From contig JAJTYZ010000138.1 of the NCBI GenBank assembly GCA_021463515.1, positions 1-53,950 on the forward strand: a stretch of DNA of 53,950 nt, in the 5' to 3' direction. The notes beneath the pieces were generated by a model. It was not told the DNA's origin, did not search any database, and was given only the letters and a program-made list of their open reading frames with translations. The position numbers were made by a program, and so were the translations under genes. Position 1 is the stretch's first letter, and every line of letters begins with the position of its first letter. The stretch comes from Chthoniobacterales bacterium (GTDB lineage Bacteria; Verrucomicrobiota; Verrucomicrobiia; Chthoniobacterales; JACTMZ01). Positions 38,596 through 47,208 of this stretch are shown in pieces.

Positions 38596-39625
38596 ACTTC
38601 GTCAACATTTACATCAGGGACAGGTCATTCCTGCTTTGCCTCTTGCCCTCGATAAAAACCGTCAATGGACACAACGCTACCAACGCGGATTGGTGCGTTA
38701 TTATTTTGAAGCAGGAGCAGGCGGACTTGCCGTGGCCGTACATTCCACGCAATTTGAGATTCGCGAGGCTCAACATGGGTTGTTTGAACCCGTATTGCGT
38801 TTGGCGGCTGAAGAAGCTGCTGCACTCAAGACACGTGACGACCGCTCGTTCGCTCTCATCGCTGGTCTCTGCGGACGTACAGCCCAAGCCGTGAAAGAAG
38901 CGGAGCTCGCACGGGAACTCGGCTATGATGCCGGACTCCTCAGCCTCGGTGCGTGGCCTCACGATAATGTGGATGACCTCATTGTCCATTGCCGTGCGGT
39001 CGCAGAAGTCATTCCACTCGTTGGTTTTTATTTGCAAGCGGCCGTTGGCGGGCGCCTTCTCTCCTATGAGTTTTGGAAAAAGTTTTCTGAGATTCCGCAG
39101 GTGGTTGCCATTAAAATGGCGCCGTTTAACCGTTATCAAACCATTGACGTTATTCGTGCCGTCCTTGAGTCAGGGCGCGATGACATTGCGCTCTACACGG
39201 GTAATGACGACAACATCATCCTCGATCTCATCACGCCCTGGCGTTTTGGCGGCGTCACACGGCATATTGCGGGAGGATTACTTGGACAGTTCGGCGTCTG
39301 GACTCATGCAGCCGTGAGGCTTCTTGAGGAAATTAAGCAAGCCCGTTCCCAGCCGGAACTTTCTGCAGAGTGGCTTGCAAAAAACACCGAATTAACGGAC
39401 GTCAATGCCGTCATTTTCGATGCGGCCAATCACTATCACGGCTGCTTGCCGGGCATCCATGAAGTTCTACGGCGGCAGGGCCTTCTTCCGACAACCCATT
39501 GCCTCAATCCGCAAGAGCAGCTTTCTCCCGGGCAAGCCGAGGAAATCACCCGTGTCTCCAAGGCCTATCCTTGGCTAACCGATGATGATTTTGTCGGGCA
39601 AAACATTGATCGTTGGCTTGCTTAA
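38582..39625 (+). CDS. Dihydrodipicolinate-synthase/NAL-family protein
   Basis: A TIM-barrel class I aldolase of 347 residues from ATG 38582. IPALPLAL at the N-terminus, SALIAGL-like FALIAGLCGRT, and the Schiff-base lysine in VVAIKMAPFNRY mark the family. The GTTGE motif of true DapA is replaced by AVHSTQFE, so it is not a lysine-pathway enzyme. The C-terminal part is about 50 residues longer than DapA. With the overlapping epimerase-like gene it probably cleaves or dehydrates a sugar acid; the substrate is unknown. Confidence 0.8.
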   Translation: MENSKLRQHLHQGQVIPALPLALDKNRQWTQRYQRGLVRYYFEAGAGGLAVAVHSTQFEIREAQHGLFEPVLRLAAEEAAALKTRDDRSFALIAGLCGRTAQAVKEAELARELGYDAGLLSLGAWPHDNVDDLIVHCRAVAEVIPLVGFYLQAAVGGRLLSYEFWKKFSEIPQVVAIKMAPFNRYQTIDVIRAVLESGRDDIALYTGNDDNIILDLITPWRFGGVTRHIAGGLLGQFGVWTHAAVRLLEEIKQARSQPELSAEWLAKNTELTDVNAVIFDAANHYHGCLPGIHEVLRRQGLLPTTHCLNPQEQLSPGQAEEITRVSKAYPWLTDDDFVGQNIDRWLA

Positions 39626-39660
39626 AAAGCGGGTTGAAGAAATCGCATGGGCACAACGAA

Positions 39661-39690
39661 AACGGGCAACCCGCAGGTTGCCCGTTCTTT
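39661..39690 (+). terminator. Intrinsic terminator
   Basis: A 10-bp stem (ACGGGCAACC/GGTTGCCCGT) with CGCA loop, followed by TCTTT. It lies 36 bp past the aldolase-like gene and also faces the convergent small-peptide gene, whose stop is at 39711. Confidence 0.8.
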
Positions 39691-39710
39691 GTGAGTAGTA
39701 ACCGTTCGCT

Positions 39711-39860
39711 TTAGCTCGCGGAACCCTGTTCGGTTTTATCTTTGTCCTTACAGTTATCCTTGTCCTTGTCGCCATCAGAACAGCACTTTCCAGCGAAGGT
39801 TGTGGTAGCGAATGCGGCCAAAGCGATGGCCATTACAGCTAGTGTAAGCAGGTTTTTCAT
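39711..39860 (-). CDS. Short secreted Cys/Lys/Asp-rich peptide
   Basis: A 49-codon gene below common length cut-offs. MKNLLTLAVMAIALAAFATT is a clear signal peptide with likely cleavage after TFA (residue 23). The mature part of 26 residues starts GKCCSDG and continues with a DKDKDNCKDKDK stretch containing a third Cys. A promoter (TTGAAC-18-TCTTAT) ends 7 nt before the ATG, and a terminator lies close past the stop. Signal peptide, promoter and compact Cys/Lys/Asp composition support a real gene. The Cys and acidic residues could bind metal; the function is unknown. Confidence 0.65.
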   Translation of the reverse strand: MKNLLTLAVMAIALAAFATTTFAGKCCSDGDKDKDNCKDKDKTEQGSAS

Positions 39861-39867
39861 CGGAGTA

Positions 39868-39897
39868 ATAAGACCACATCTACGCGAGAATGTTCAA
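39868..39897 (-). promoter_or_regulatory. Promoter of the secreted-peptide gene
   Basis: Minus-strand TTGAAC (39892-39897), 18-bp spacer, TCTTAT (39868-39873), 7 nt to ATG 39860. Confidence 0.5.
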
Positions 39898-39980
39898 ACT
39901 AATTTTAAGAAGGCATATTTTTACGAACTTCTCATCATGGCAATAGCGATGAGCCGTACGGCAACATGAGCTTTAAGAAA

Positions 39981-40580
39981 TTATTTCGCTGTCTGAGTCT
40001 GCAAGAGGCGTTCGACATATTTGGCGAGGATATCGAACTCGAGATTCACTCGATCCCCTGCCACTAAATCGCCGAGATTGGAATTGTCGAGTGTGTGCGG
40101 AATAATCCAGATGGAAAAACTTTGGTCGCCCAATTCCGCCACTGTCAAACTCACCCCATTCACGCCAATGGAGCCTTTATAGGCAACATAACGTGCAAAT
40201 TCCGCTGGGAGAGCTAAATCAAGTCGTACATCTGCACCCTTTTCCTCCACCGCCAAAATCTCGGTGGCGCAATCCACATGCCCTTGAATAAAATGACCGC
40301 CCAAGCGCCCATCCAGCCGCAAGGCACGTTCTAAATTCACCGGGTGCCCTGGTTTTAATTCCTTCAAATTCGTACGCTCCAAACTTTCCTCCAGCAAATC
40401 GAACATCATCTGTTTGTCGCGATGCGCCGAGACGGTGAGGCAGCAACCATTGACAGCGACACTTTCTCCCGTGCGAACACGAGGAGCCATCTGTGGCGCA
40501 CGCACAAGCAATTGCACCGATTGATCGGTACGTCGCAACCATGCCACCTCCCCAACTTCACGAATCAACCCAGTGAACAT
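39981..40580 (-). CDS. ribE: Riboflavin synthase alpha chain
   Basis: It dismutates two 6,7-dimethyl-8-ribityllumazines to riboflavin. Two lumazine-binding repeats are visible: MFTGLIREVG with ESVAVNGCCLTV, and GHFIQGHVDCATEI with GSIGVNGVSLTVAE. Its 199 residues are normal. The other rib genes are not adjacent. A CATAAT about 30 bp upstream and GTAGGG near the start suggest a conventional short leader, unlike many neighbours. Confidence 0.96.
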   Translation of the reverse strand: MFTGLIREVGEVAWLRRTDQSVQLLVRAPQMAPRVRTGESVAVNGCCLTVSAHRDKQMMFDLLEESLERTNLKELKPGHPVNLERALRLDGRLGGHFIQGHVDCATEILAVEEKGADVRLDLALPAEFARYVAYKGSIGVNGVSLTVAELGDQSFSIWIIPHTLDNSNLGDLVAGDRVNLEFDILAKYVERLLQTQTAK

Positions 40581-40710
40581 ACGTCATCACCCTACTCAAA
40601 AATTATGAAAGATGCAGTGAAAAAATGGGGGCGTGAAACAGCCCTAGTCAATCCACAGAGCCGATGTGAAGCCGCACAAAAGGAGGCGTTCCGAGTTATT
40701 CCGCGATATC

Positions 40711-42663
40711 CTAGCGCGAACGCGACTTTGCTCGCTGATAAATCTCGTTCACCAAGTCCTGATACTTCGCGGCAATGATATGGCGCCGTGGCTTAAAGGT
40801 ATTGGTGAGTTCATCGCCAACCTCAAAAGGCTTATGAACTATGCGCCAGCCTTGAACAATTTCAAAGGGCTTAAATCCCTGCTCTCGGCTACTCAGGCGT
40901 TTCACCTCCGCTCCCATAAGGCGAATCACCGCATCATCTGCCGTCGCCGCTTCCAACGTAGTAACATCAAAACCTTGCTGTTTGAGCGCGGTGAGGCTCG
41001 GGACAATGAGTGCCCCCAAGCATTTTTCATCCTGTCCAATCACCATACATTGCTCGATAAATCGCGACTCCAGCAATCGTGACTCAATGGGCTGCGGTTC
41101 GACGTTTTCACCATTGAGCAAAACGATGGTTTCCTTGGTGCGCCCGAGAATCTTTAAGCAGTTGTTAAACGTAATCATCCCGAGGTCGCCCGTATTCATC
41201 CACCCATCCTGCAATACCCGCGCCGTAGTTTCTGGATTTTTATAATATCCGGCCATCACCTGTGGCCCCTTCGCATGAATCTCTCCCTTAACACCCTTCC
41301 CTCCACCACGAGCGGATTTGGAGGGATATAAAATTGCTCCCGAAACGGTATCTACGAGGCGAATTTGAGTATGGGGCCAGACGGGGCCAACAGTGCCAAT
41401 GACGCGCTTCTCAAAAGTTCGAACGGCTAATACGGGCGACGTTTCTGTCATCCCATAGCCTTCCAGTACCGGAATGCCGATATAATTAAAAAACTCATCC
41501 ACATGGGAAGGCAACGCCCCGCCCCCCGAGACCGTTCCACGAAATTTTCCTCCGACGATTGCGCGAAGTTTTTTAAGAACCACCGCATCCAGCACCGCGT
41601 ACGGAATCGCATAGATCAGCATTTTGAAAATGCTTCGGGTAGCCAGCTGCAGAGACTCACGCCACGTGCGGCCATGAAGATCAATCACTTGGCCGGTAAG
41701 AAAAAATCGGGCGCTCTGAAATTCCCGTGAGCAGTGATAAGCAGCTTGAAAAAGCAGGCGAGAGACGGCAGGTCCCGTGCGAACCTTTTGCAGGATGCGC
41801 GTATAAAGCCCCTCCCACAATCGAGGTGCCGAGGCCATAAACGTCGGACGCACTTTTTGCAGATCATCCACAATCGTTCGCACCGTGGTGTAGTAAGTGC
41901 AGACGCCACGGCTGATGGCGACCATTTCAAAAACGCGCTCATAACTATGCCAAACCGGAAGAATCGAAAGCACACGATCGTGGGGGTAAAGATGGAATGG
42001 CAAATCGCGAACTTGCGAAAGCATGTTGTCATGCGTAAGAGCCACCCCTTTCGGCTCTCCTGTGGTGCCCGAGGTGTAAATGAGTGTAAAATAATCGCTG
42101 CCACAAATGCCCGAAAGTCGCTCTTCTACCGCACGATCTCCCGCAGCACGACGCGATTTCCCGCGTTCGAGAAGCTCGCCAAGCCGCAAAACATCGGAAT
42201 CGGCAGGGGGCTCGCCTTCAATAAGGATCATGTGGCGAACGTGCGGCAAATAATCCCTTGTCGCCAAAACACGCGAGAGAATTTTTTCATTTTCAACAAT
42301 CACTATCGCCGAGTCGCTATGCCCAACGATGTAGCTGATTTCTTGATCCGTTACATCTGCAGCTCTCGGAACATCCGCACAGCCGCACAGCAAAATCGCT
42401 GCATCACACAATAACCATTCCGAGCGATTATCCGCCAAAAGTGCCACATGTTCGCGCTCTCTCAAGCCGAGTTCAAGGAGTGCTGACGCCAAGGCACAAG
42501 CATCTTCATAAAGCTCCCGATAATTCTTGGTGTGATATTTCCCATCCTCACCGCACCATCCCACTACCGGCCTCTCCGCGTAATCTTCCGACGCAAGGCG
42601 ATACAAATCCGCGATATTTTTAGCGCGGTCGTAAGTGCGTTTATCGGAAAAAGTTTGGCTCAT
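40711..42663 (-). CDS. fadD: Long-chain acyl-CoA synthetase (AMP-forming)
   Basis: It activates fatty acids to acyl-CoA through acyl-AMP. The 650-residue chain shows the P-loop YTSGTTGEPKGVALTHDN, the linker motif EGYGMTETSPVLAV, the hinge WMNTGDLGMI and the C-terminal ILGRTKETIVLLNGENVEPQPIE (A8/A10 region), all of the FAA-like class. It is probably on the inner face of the inner membrane. It is divergent from pyc across a 327-bp region; TTGTTT-18-TCTGAC ending 7 nt before the ATG may be its promoter. It stands alone, with no beta-oxidation genes. Confidence 0.93.
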   Translation of the reverse strand: MSQTFSDKRTYDRAKNIADLYRLASEDYAERPVVGWCGEDGKYHTKNYRELYEDACALASALLELGLREREHVALLADNRSEWLLCDAAILLCGCADVPRAADVTDQEISYIVGHSDSAIVIVENEKILSRVLATRDYLPHVRHMILIEGEPPADSDVLRLGELLERGKSRRAAGDRAVEERLSGICGSDYFTLIYTSGTTGEPKGVALTHDNMLSQVRDLPFHLYPHDRVLSILPVWHSYERVFEMVAISRGVCTYYTTVRTIVDDLQKVRPTFMASAPRLWEGLYTRILQKVRTGPAVSRLLFQAAYHCSREFQSARFFLTGQVIDLHGRTWRESLQLATRSIFKMLIYAIPYAVLDAVVLKKLRAIVGGKFRGTVSGGGALPSHVDEFFNYIGIPVLEGYGMTETSPVLAVRTFEKRVIGTVGPVWPHTQIRLVDTVSGAILYPSKSARGGGKGVKGEIHAKGPQVMAGYYKNPETTARVLQDGWMNTGDLGMITFNNCLKILGRTKETIVLLNGENVEPQPIESRLLESRFIEQCMVIGQDEKCLGALIVPSLTALKQQGFDVTTLEAATADDAVIRLMGAEVKRLSSREQGFKPFEIVQGWRIVHKPFEVGDELTNTFKPRRHIIAAKYQDLVNEIYQRAKSRSR

Positions 42664-42796
42664 GGCAAAAGTCAGAGGCGTCGAGACAAAAGGAAAACAA
42701 CGCCCGAGGCAATGCGAACCTTATTTCCTGACCAACTCATCGTGTCATGTAAAATGGCCATAAATGCTCAGGTCGCACGCACTGCTAAAAAGCTAG

Positions 42797-42857
42797 AGGG
42801 GTACTAGGCGTCTCGCCTGTGTTTGTTTTGGATCACAGATGAGACGCCGATGCCCCT
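42797..42857. other. Long imperfect hairpin between fadD and pyc
   Basis: Three helices are in register: AGGGG/CCCCT, GGCGTCTC/GAGACGCC and CTGTG/CACAG, separated by small internal loops, with a 12-nt T/G-rich apical loop (42822-42833). That gives 18 paired positions over 61 nt. It lies upstream of the predicted pyc promoter and outside fadD. It is therefore either a DNA-level site, an independent small RNA, or the leader of a longer pyc transcript. The rest of 42664-42951 shows no gene I can support. Confidence 0.45.
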
Positions 42858-42951
42858 GACCGAAGGCTCATCGCATGCGTCTGTGCTGCTCGGAAGGTAA
42901 AAAGCAACCGATGAAAATTATCGAGATCACGCGATTTCATGGATGTCACTG

Positions 42952-42980
42952 TTGCCATGCGGCGATTCGTTTTCTACAAA
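42952..42980 (+). promoter_or_regulatory. pyc promoter
   Basis: TTGCCA (42952-42957), 17-bp spacer, TACAAA (42975-42980), then 10 nt to ATG 42991. It lies inside the longer open frame beginning at 42943, which shows that the upstream ATG is not the start. Confidence 0.55.
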
Positions 42981-42990
42981 GGTTGTATTC

Positions 42991-45900
42991 ATGTCGAAAT
43001 TACCACGCCCTTCCATACCCAATCCGCAGGAAAAATCCGTCAGCGTGGCGGGCCGCACGTTGCTTGTCGCCAATCGTAGCGAAATTGCAATCCGTGCTTT
43101 TCGCGCCGCCAACGAACTCAATATGCGTACGGTGGCTATTTATGCCGATGAAGACCGCTTCTCCATCCATCGCTTTAAAGCGGATGAAGCCTATGTCGTC
43201 GGACATGGAAAAGGTCCGGTCGGCGCGTATTTGGACATCGAAGGCATCGTCGGCCTCGCCCGTGATTGCCGCGCAGAAATGATTCATCCGGGTTACGGAT
43301 TCCTTGCGGAAAATGCAGAGTTTGCCAAAGCCTGTGATGAAGCGGGAATAATATTTGTCGGGCCGCGTCCGGATCTGCTTGAAATGATGGGCGACAAAAC
43401 AGCGGCACGGGCCGTAGCCATTGACGCGGGAGTCCCTGTATTGCCTGGCACCGAAGAGCCGGTAGAAAACCGCACCAAGGCGTTGCGCGTGGCGCGGCAA
43501 ATTGGTTTTCCTCTCATCATTAAAGCAGCATTTGGCGGAGGCGGACGCGGGATGCGCGTGGTTCACAAAGAAAGTGATTTGGCTTCGCTTCTCGACGAAG
43601 CACGCAATGAAGCGGGACGCGCTTTTGGAAATCCCGCCGTGTTTTTGGAAAAATACATCTCGCGAGCCAAGCACATCGAAGTGCAAATTCTCGGAGATTC
43701 TCACGGTAATGTCCTCCACTTGCACGAACGCGATTGCTCGGTGCAACGTCGTCATCAAAAAGTCGTGGAGGTCGCGCCGTCCATTGGTTTGCCGGATGCT
43801 GTCCGTACTGATCTCTGCAACGCCGCCGTCGAAATCGCACGCCGCATTGGCTACAACAACGCGGGAACCGTTGAGTTTCTTTACGATGCAGATCATCACG
43901 AATGGTTTTTCATCGAGATGAATCCACGCATTCAGGTCGAGCATACGGTGACCGAGCAAATCACCGGCATTGACCTCGTGCGCTCGCAAATCCTCGTCGC
44001 CGCAGGGGCGAAACTTCACGGCCCCGGACTTGAACTCCCCACGCAAGAAAGCATCCCGCGCAATGGGTTTGCGGTGCAATGTCGTATTACCACGGAAGAC
44101 CCCGCCAATAAGTTCATGCCAAACTATGGTAAAATCGTCACCTACCGCAGTGCTGCCGGCTTTGGCGTTCGGTTGGATTCCGGCATGGGAACAACAGGCA
44201 GCGTAATCACGCCCTTTTACGATTCGCTTTTGGTGAAGGTGACCACTTCGGGTCAAACTTTCCCCATTGCCCTGCAACGTATGCACCGCGCCTTACGTGA
44301 ATTTCGGATCCGTGGCGTCAAAACAAACATTCCATTTTTAGAAAATGTGGTGACCGATCCCGTGTTTAAATCCGGCGGTGCCACAACGACATTCATTGAT
44401 AATACGCCCCAGCTTTTTGACTTTAAACCACGCCGAGATCGTGCCACGAAGCTGATGCAGTTTTTGGCGGATGTAACCATCAATGGCAATGCGGAGGCCA
44501 AAGGCTACAAACCCAGTGCTGTCTTTGAACTCGCTCCCGTGCCCACTCGCGACCTGCGCCTAACGCCGCCGGAAGGTTCGCGTCAGAAATTGCTGGAACT
44601 CGGCCCCGAAAAGTTTGCGGCATGGACGCGCCAGCAAAAGCGCGCCCTTTTCACCGACACGACATTTCGTGATGCGCACCAATCGCTGCTAGCCACGCGC
44701 GTTCGCAGTCATGACATGCTGCTCGTGGCCGATGCGGTGGCACGACGAACCCCTCGACTTTTCAGCCTCGAAATGTGGGGAGGCGCAACCTTTGACGCCT
44801 CGATGCGTTTTCTGCGCGAAGACCCGTGGGAGCGACTTCGTACGCTGCGTCTACGTGTCCCGAATATCTGCTTTCAAATGCTGCTGCGCGGGTCCAACGC
44901 CGTGGGCTATTCCAACTACCCGCCCAATGTCGTCGAGGGCTTTGTGAAACATGCGGCGGAAAGTGGCATGGATATTTTTCGGGTTTTCGATTCCCTCAAC
45001 GATCTCTCCAACATGCGTGCGGCGATGGAGGCCGTACGAAAAGCAAACGGCGTTTGCGAAGGAGCTTTTTGCTATACGGGGGATATACTTGATCCCGCAC
45101 GTACAAAGTTTTCGCTTCAATATTACGTTCGCCTCGCTCGTGAATTGGAAAAAATGGGGGCGCATTTTTTGGGGATTAAAGACATGGCCGGACTTTGCCG
45201 CCCCTTCGCCGCACGTGCCCTCGTGAAAGCTCTGCGTGCAGAAACGGACCTGCCCATTCATTTTCACACGCATGATACCAGCGGATTAAATGCAGCATCG
45301 GCTCTTGCGGCAATCGATGCGGGTGCGGATGTGGTGGATGCTGCTATTTCCTCGATGTCGGGGTCCACGTCGCAGCCAAACCTCAACAGTCTTGTAGCCG
45401 CGTTACAGCACACACCGCGGGATTCCGGTCTCGATCTCGCTGCGCTCAATGAATTCGCCGATTACTGGGAAAAAGTACGTGAGTTTTATGCGCCATTTGA
45501 TACGGCACCGCGTTCGGGAAGTGCCGAAGTTTATTTGCATGAGATGCCCGGAGGACAATTTACGAATCTCAAGGAGCAAGCAGCCTCCATGGGATTGGCA
45601 CGTCGCTGGCCGGAAATCGCCCGTTGCTATGCGGAGGTCAATAAGCTCTTTGGCGATATCGTGAAGGTCACGCCTTCCAGCAAAGTCGTAGGAGATATGG
45701 CACTCTTCCTTTTTACGCGCGGAATCAAACCAGCGGATGTTCCGAATCTTCCGGCAGGCACACCCTTTCCGGAGTCCGTGAAAGACATGCTATCCGGGGG
45801 ACTCGGAGAACCCGTGGGCGGATGGCCTGCGAACGTCGTCGCTGCCGTTCTTGGCAAAGCCCCACGCAAGCCCTCCCGTGCTCCTAAAGTGAACCTCGGT

Positions 45901-46476
45901 ACAGCACGCAAGGAGCTTACAGCGAAACTGCATCATGAAGCGAATGATGACGATTTGTACAGCCACTTCATGTACCCGGATGTTTTTACTGCCTTTCAAA
46001 AATTCAAACGCGAATTTGGGGATGTAAGCGTCCTGCCAACTCCCGCATTTTTCTATGGCCTACGTGTTGGCGAAGAAATTGCGGTGGAAATTGAGCAAGG
46101 AAAAACGCTGTTTATTAAACTCGTCAATCTCGGTGCGCCCAGCAAAGACGGTCGCCGCATTGTGTTTTTTGAACTCAACGGCATGCCACGTGAAGTTACG
46201 GTGGCTGATAAGTCGCTTCAATCGGAGAAGAAATCTCGTACAAAAGCTGATCCCGCAAAGCCCTTGGAAGTCGGGGCACCCATCCCGGGCATGATCACCA
46301 GCATCGAGCCGGGCAATGGTGCCCGCGTTAGCAAAGGCGACAAATTACTCGTTCTGGAAGCCATGAAAATGCAAACGACGCTCTATGCGCCATGCGATGG
46401 CTTAATCGAGCAGATTCTTGTCGAGGTCGGTGATGCCGTGGATGCCGGAGATTTGCTGGTACAAATGCGTGAGTAG
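42991..46476 (+). CDS. pyc: Pyruvate carboxylase
   Basis: A biotin-dependent enzyme making oxaloacetate from pyruvate and bicarbonate. In order: biotin carboxylase domain (about residues 20-470; LLVANRSEIAIRAFRAA, ATP loop KAAFGGGGRGMRVV, EMNPRIQVEHTVTE), carboxyltransferase barrel (about 540-820; FRDAHQSLLATRVR, RGSNAVGYSNYPPNVV), PYC/OADA domain, and a biotinyl domain with lysine in LEAMKMQTT (about residue 1125). The total of 1161 residues equals the single-chain alpha4 type. Start ATG 42991 (MSKLPRPS) is chosen because a promoter ends 10 nt upstream and homology starts soon after. It provides anaplerosis. Confidence 0.97.
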   Translation: MSKLPRPSIPNPQEKSVSVAGRTLLVANRSEIAIRAFRAANELNMRTVAIYADEDRFSIHRFKADEAYVVGHGKGPVGAYLDIEGIVGLARDCRAEMIHPGYGFLAENAEFAKACDEAGIIFVGPRPDLLEMMGDKTAARAVAIDAGVPVLPGTEEPVENRTKALRVARQIGFPLIIKAAFGGGGRGMRVVHKESDLASLLDEARNEAGRAFGNPAVFLEKYISRAKHIEVQILGDSHGNVLHLHERDCSVQRRHQKVVEVAPSIGLPDAVRTDLCNAAVEIARRIGYNNAGTVEFLYDADHHEWFFIEMNPRIQVEHTVTEQITGIDLVRSQILVAAGAKLHGPGLELPTQESIPRNGFAVQCRITTEDPANKFMPNYGKIVTYRSAAGFGVRLDSGMGTTGSVITPFYDSLLVKVTTSGQTFPIALQRMHRALREFRIRGVKTNIPFLENVVTDPVFKSGGATTTFIDNTPQLFDFKPRRDRATKLMQFLADVTINGNAEAKGYKPSAVFELAPVPTRDLRLTPPEGSRQKLLELGPEKFAAWTRQQKRALFTDTTFRDAHQSLLATRVRSHDMLLVADAVARRTPRLFSLEMWGGATFDASMRFLREDPWERLRTLRLRVPNICFQMLLRGSNAVGYSNYPPNVVEGFVKHAAESGMDIFRVFDSLNDLSNMRAAMEAVRKANGVCEGAFCYTGDILDPARTKFSLQYYVRLARELEKMGAHFLGIKDMAGLCRPFAARALVKALRAETDLPIHFHTHDTSGLNAASALAAIDAGADVVDAAISSMSGSTSQPNLNSLVAALQHTPRDSGLDLAALNEFADYWEKVREFYAPFDTAPRSGSAEVYLHEMPGGQFTNLKEQAASMGLARRWPEIARCYAEVNKLFGDIVKVTPSSKVVGDMALFLFTRGIKPADVPNLPAGTPFPESVKDMLSGGLGEPVGGWPANVVAAVLGKAPRKPSRAPKVNLGTARKELTAKLHHEANDDDLYSHFMYPDVFTAFQKFKREFGDVSVLPTPAFFYGLRVGEEIAVEIEQGKTLFIKLVNLGAPSKDGRRIVFFELNGMPREVTVADKSLQSEKKSRTKADPAKPLEVGAPIPGMITSIEPGNGARVSKGDKLLVLEAMKMQTTLYAPCDGLIEQILVEVGDAVDAGDLLVQMRE

Positions 46477-46587
46477 TTGTTTTTCCGCATTCTTCGGAGT
46501 AAGGCTTGCGCCGTGAACCCGATTGTCAACCTCGACGACTCCGTAGGCAAAACGGTCGGGAGGCGTTTGGTTCCTGACCCTTTGCGA

Positions 46588-46609
46588 ATTTTTTCTTCGG
46601 AGAAAAAAT
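46588..46609. terminator. A+T-rich hairpin with TCGG loop after pyc
   Basis: ATTTTTTCT-TCGG-AGAAAAAAT forms a perfect 9-bp stem 112 bp past pyc and 5 bp before the IS remnant. It could stop transcription in either direction, but the stem lacks G+C and pyc is far away, so this is uncertain. Confidence 0.35.
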
Positions 46610-46614
46610 CTAAC

Positions 46615-47070
46615 TGAGGTGGCCCCCGAAATTTGGGCCAGAGGCTAAGCTATAAAAAGCGATGGTCAGTAGGTGGAAAAACCAACAAACCTCCGAGATT
46701 GGAGAGCTGACGGTGAAGCTGGATTTTGCGATAAAAAAACCCAAACAGCTCGGCCTGGGGTGAGGGCCAAGCTGGTAGAAAAAGAACACCCAAAACTAAG
46801 TCTGCGGCAACAATGCGAAATTCTGGGAGTATCCCGCTCCACGCTGGCCTATCAGCCGGTGGAGGAAAGCGAGGAGATAGAAAAATTATGAAGATCATAG
46901 GCGAAACCTACCTGAAAGCCCCGTGTTTGGGCAGCCGTCGGTTGGCTCCCATTTTAGAGAGAGATCACGGATTGTTGGTGAACCGAAAGCGGATACAAAG
47001 GCTGCGGCGTAAGATGGGGATCGAGACAATTTGGTGTAAGCTTGCTGGCCGAACAAACGGGTCCACCTCA
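46615..47070 (+). mobile_element. Internally deleted IS3-family element
   Basis: The element spans 456 bp between imperfect terminal inverted repeats. The left end TGAGGTGGCCCCCGAAATTT (46615) and the reverse complement of the right end, TGAGGTGGACCCGTTTGTTC, match at 15 of the first 22 positions and share the outermost 8. Between them are the end of orfA, a run of seven A typical of IS3 frameshift sites, and the first part of orfB. The integrase core is missing. No target-site duplication is visible (AAC left, TTG right), so the copy is old. Confidence 0.8.
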
Positions 47071-47076
47071 TTGTGA
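46662..47076 (+). pseudogene. IS3-family transposase OrfA/OrfB remnants
   Basis: ATG 46662 opens a 33-codon piece ending like IS3 OrfA (EIGELTVKLDFAIKK), stopping at 46763. In the next frame, orfB sequence KLVEKEHPKLSLRQQCEILG and SRSTLAYQPVEESEEIEKL runs to a stop near 46891. After a further shift, MKIIGETYLKAP continues with GSRRLAPILERDHGLLVNRK and IQRLRRKMGIETIW, ending at 47076. An intact OrfB has about 280 residues; here the DDE catalytic region is absent. The frames overlap at AAAAAAA (46735-46741 region), the probable former programmed shift. Confidence 0.85.
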
Positions 47077-47208
47077 GAAATAATTATGATAGGAATACGT
47101 CAAAATTTTCTAATTGGGGCAAAGGCATAGATATCGCCCATGATAATAAAGGCACTCAAATTTAAGTTAAACATTGTTTCTTGATAGGTATCGCCTTTAG
47201 ATGGAAGG
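47071..47208. other. A+T-rich spacer after the IS remnant
   Basis: This 138-bp A+T-rich stretch lies between the IS remnant and the convergent copA. It contains two similar motifs, ATATCGCCC and GTATCGCCT, but no gene, terminator or clear repeat. Its composition differs from the flanking genes, suggesting it came with the insertion. Confidence 0.35.

Noticed and set aside
42911-43100. Short + strand frame starting MKIIEITRFHGCHCCH upstream of pyc
   Set aside because: The Cys/His cluster and the GGAAGG upstream were attractive, but the frame runs into pyc in the wrong frame and overlaps the pyc promoter.
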